DNA from: Ruminococcus sp.
Lineage (GTDB): Bacteria > Bacillota > Clostridia > Oscillospirales > Ruminococcaceae
Direction of reading: 5' to 3'
Assembly (NCBI GenBank): GCA_015066815.1
Contig: SVNR01000012.1
Span: 1 to 55,595, forward strand
DNA length: 55,595 bases
The translations under genes and the position numbers were made by a program. Shown piece by piece: positions 54,275 through 55,595 of the stretch. The notes under the pieces were generated by a model. It made no database searches. It was not told the DNA's origin and was given only the letters and a program-made list of their open reading frames with translations. Position 1 is the stretch's first letter, and each line of letters begins with the position of its first letter.

Positions 54275-55595
54275 ATGAAGAAGAACAATAAAAAAACAGC
54301 AATCTTTTTATCCTCGCTGCTCCTTGTATCAGGTGTGGCTATCGGTGCAAACATGGAGAAAATTGCAAACGAATTTTCAACAGTCGTTTTTGCTGATGAG
54401 GAGATTTACAACGGTTTCAAGTATGTAGTAAGCGACGGATGTGTAACCATAACCGGCTACACAGAAGAGCTTGATCTCACAAACGTAGTTATTCCGGAAG
54501 AAATAGACGGAAAGCCTGTAACAGCTTTAGGCAACAGTGCGTTTGAAGGTTCTAAGGTGGAAAAGGTGATGGTAGGTACTAATGTAACTACATTAGGTGA
54601 TAGGGCCTTTGCGGAATGTAAGTCGCTCAAGGAGCTTAACCTCGGAAAGAATGTAAAGAAGCTTGGCAAGGAAGTGCTTGCATCACCTTATTATGGACCG
54701 GATATGCAGATAACAAAGCTGATAGTTTCAGATAATATCGAAGAAGTAGGAGAGAATCTATACGGAAGAAACAGCAACCATCAGACACAGATAACAACAC
54801 TTGAAGTACCTGCAAGCGTAACCAAAGTCCTGCCTGTATTCTATAACAGATCATCATTAAAGGTAATAAATGCAGAAGAAGGCGGAAAAAGCTACTCGTC
54901 AGAGCAGGGTGTGCTTTATAATGCAGACAAGACGAAACTTGTAAGATGCCCTGTATCAACAGAGCTTGAAAAGTATGAGGTAAACGAAGCAACAGAGACA
55001 ATAGGAGACAATGCATTTGATTCCTGTAAATCACTCAAGGAGCTTAACCTCGGAAAGAATGTAAAGAAGCTTGGCAAGGAAGTTCTTGCATCACCTTATT
55101 ATGGACCGGCTATGCAGATAACAAAGCTGATAGTTTCAGATAATATCGAAGAAGTAGGAGAGAATCTATACGGAAGAAACAGCAACCATCAGACACAGAT
55201 AACAACACTTGAAGTACCTGCAAGCGTAATAAAAGTCCTGCCTGTATTCTATAATAGATTGTCATTAAAGGAAATAAACGCAGAAGAAGGCGGAAAAAGC
55301 TACTCGTCAGATCAGGGTGTGCTTTATAATGCAGACAAGACGGCCCTTGTAAGATGTCCTGCATCAACAGAGCTTGAAAAGTATGAGGTAAATGAAGCAA
55401 CAGAGACAATAGGAGACAATGCATTTGATTCCTGTCAATCACTCAAGGAGCTTAACCTCGGAAAGAATGTAAAGAAGCTTGGCAAGGAAGTTCTTGCATC
55501 ACCTTATTATGGACCGGCTATGCAGATAACAAAGCTGATAGTTTCAGATAATATCGAAGAGGTAGGAGAGAGTACATACGGAAGAAACAGCAACC
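54275..55595 (+). CDS. Secreted BspA-type leucine-rich repeat protein (3' end outside window)
   Basis: Open for 440 codons to the window edge. The signal peptide is at about residues 1-41 (KKTAIFLSSLLLVSGVAIG, cleavage likely after VVFA). LRR_5-type units follow: VIPEEIDGKPVTALGNSAFEG, TLGDRAFAECKSLKELNLG, TIGDNAFDSCKSLKELNLG. From residue 117 on, the protein is built of 136-residue tandem repeats. BspA-like proteins are surface or secreted and often bind host or microbial surfaces. The 3' end, including any cell-wall anchor or dockerin, is not visible. It has its own promoter and is independent of the flagellar cluster. Confidence 0.88.
   Translation, partial: MKKNNKKTAIFLSSLLLVSGVAIGANMEKIANEFSTVVFADEEIYNGFKYVVSDGCVTITGYTEELDLTNVVIPEEIDGKPVTALGNSAFEGSKVEKVMVGTNVTTLGDRAFAECKSLKELNLGKNVKKLGKEVLASPYYGPDMQITKLIVSDNIEEVGENLYGRNSNHQTQITTLEVPASVTKVLPVFYNRSSLKVINAEEGGKSYSSEQGVLYNADKTKLVRCPVSTELEKYEVNEATETIGDNAFDSCKSLKELNLGKNVKKLGKEVLASPYYGPAMQITKLIVSDNIEEVGENLYGRNSNHQTQITTLEVPASVIKVLPVFYNRLSLKEINAEEGGKSYSSDQGVLYNADKTALVRCPASTELEKYEVNEATETIGDNAFDSCQSLKELNLGKNVKKLGKEVLASPYYGPAMQITKLIVSDNIEEVGESTYGRNSN
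54623..55595 (+). repeat. 408-bp tandem repeat in the LRR gene (2 complete units and part of a third)
   Basis: Units begin at 54623, 55031 and 55439 (TCGCTCAAGG / TCACTCAAGG), period exactly 408 bp = 136 codons, differing at only a small number of positions. Each unit encodes KNVKKLGKEVLASPYYGP, ITTLEVPASV and GVLYNADKT segments. The array continues past the window edge. Confidence 0.95.

Noticed and set aside
54636-55442. Minus-strand frames (about 110-130 codons) inside the LRR gene
   Set aside because: They recur with the 408-bp repeat and are antisense shadows of it.

Overview
The window reads as a chromosomal segment of a low-GC, spore-forming, flagellated Gram-positive anaerobe of the Clostridia, most likely an Oscillospiraceae/Ruminococcus-like gut bacterium. 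Supporting signs are a spoIIR gene, an M50 protease of the SpoIVFB type, clostridial gene orders (TIGR03960-TIGR03936, rnc-smc-ftsY, nadD-yqeK-LCP-rsfS), heavy use of ATA isoleucine codons, a decayed type I dockerin (the signature of cellulosomal ruminococci and clostridia) and a BspA-type leucine-rich-repeat surface protein. Genus is an inference; there is no rRNA to confirm it. All intact genes are on the + strand.

Layout. (1) 1-7437: small acidic membrane protein, M50 protease, the two-gene radical-SAM module TIGR03960/TIGR03936, a DUF3048 lipoprotein and a P2-type calcium ATPase. (2) 7438-8760: junk-like interval with a terminator, a dockerin remnant on the minus strand, intact spoIIR and a degraded PD-(D/E)XK-type fragment. 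(3) 8766-10157: the infC-rpmI-rplT translation operon with a clear promoter, a structured attenuating leader and an apparent AUU start for IF3. (4) 10172-29806: housekeeping genes (SpoU methyltransferase, dprA, topA, trmFO, plsX, rnc, Elp3-like radical SAM, smc, ftsY, rdgB, yhbY, nadD, yqeK, LCP, rsfS, leuS), mostly tightly packed. (5) 29835-30264: rpsU with its own promoter, leader and terminator. (6) 30424-54127: one large co-directional flagellar cluster, flgB-flgC-fliE-fliF-fliH-fliI-fliJ-fliK-flgD-TIGR02530-flgE-flbD/swrD-motA-motB-fliN-fliO-fliP-fliQ-fliR-flhB-flhA-sigD-flgF-flgG-(FliK-like)-fhlB-PilZ, ending in an intrinsic terminator. It encodes the rod, hook, MS ring, export apparatus, stator, sigma factor and a c-di-GMP sensor, but not FliG, FliM, FliL, FlhF or FlhG. 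(7) 54209-end: promoter and 5' part of a secreted LRR protein made of near-identical 408-bp tandem repeats, cut by the window edge.

The most notable unexplained signal is a family of dispersed composite palindromes. Module A is an AT-rich hairpin with arms TATAGTGAAC/GTTCACTATA. Module B is a two-tier hairpin exactly 43 nt long in four copies, with compensatory base changes in its stems. They combine as A-B-A, in both orientations. One lies immediately downstream of the ftsY promoter, and together they occupy every gap longer than 60 bp within the flagellar cluster. Other points of interest are an FtsY with an acidic 14-residue repeat array and basic tail at its C-terminus (instead of an N-terminal acidic domain), a FliK-like/FhlB overlapping gene pair, and the missing switch-complex genes.
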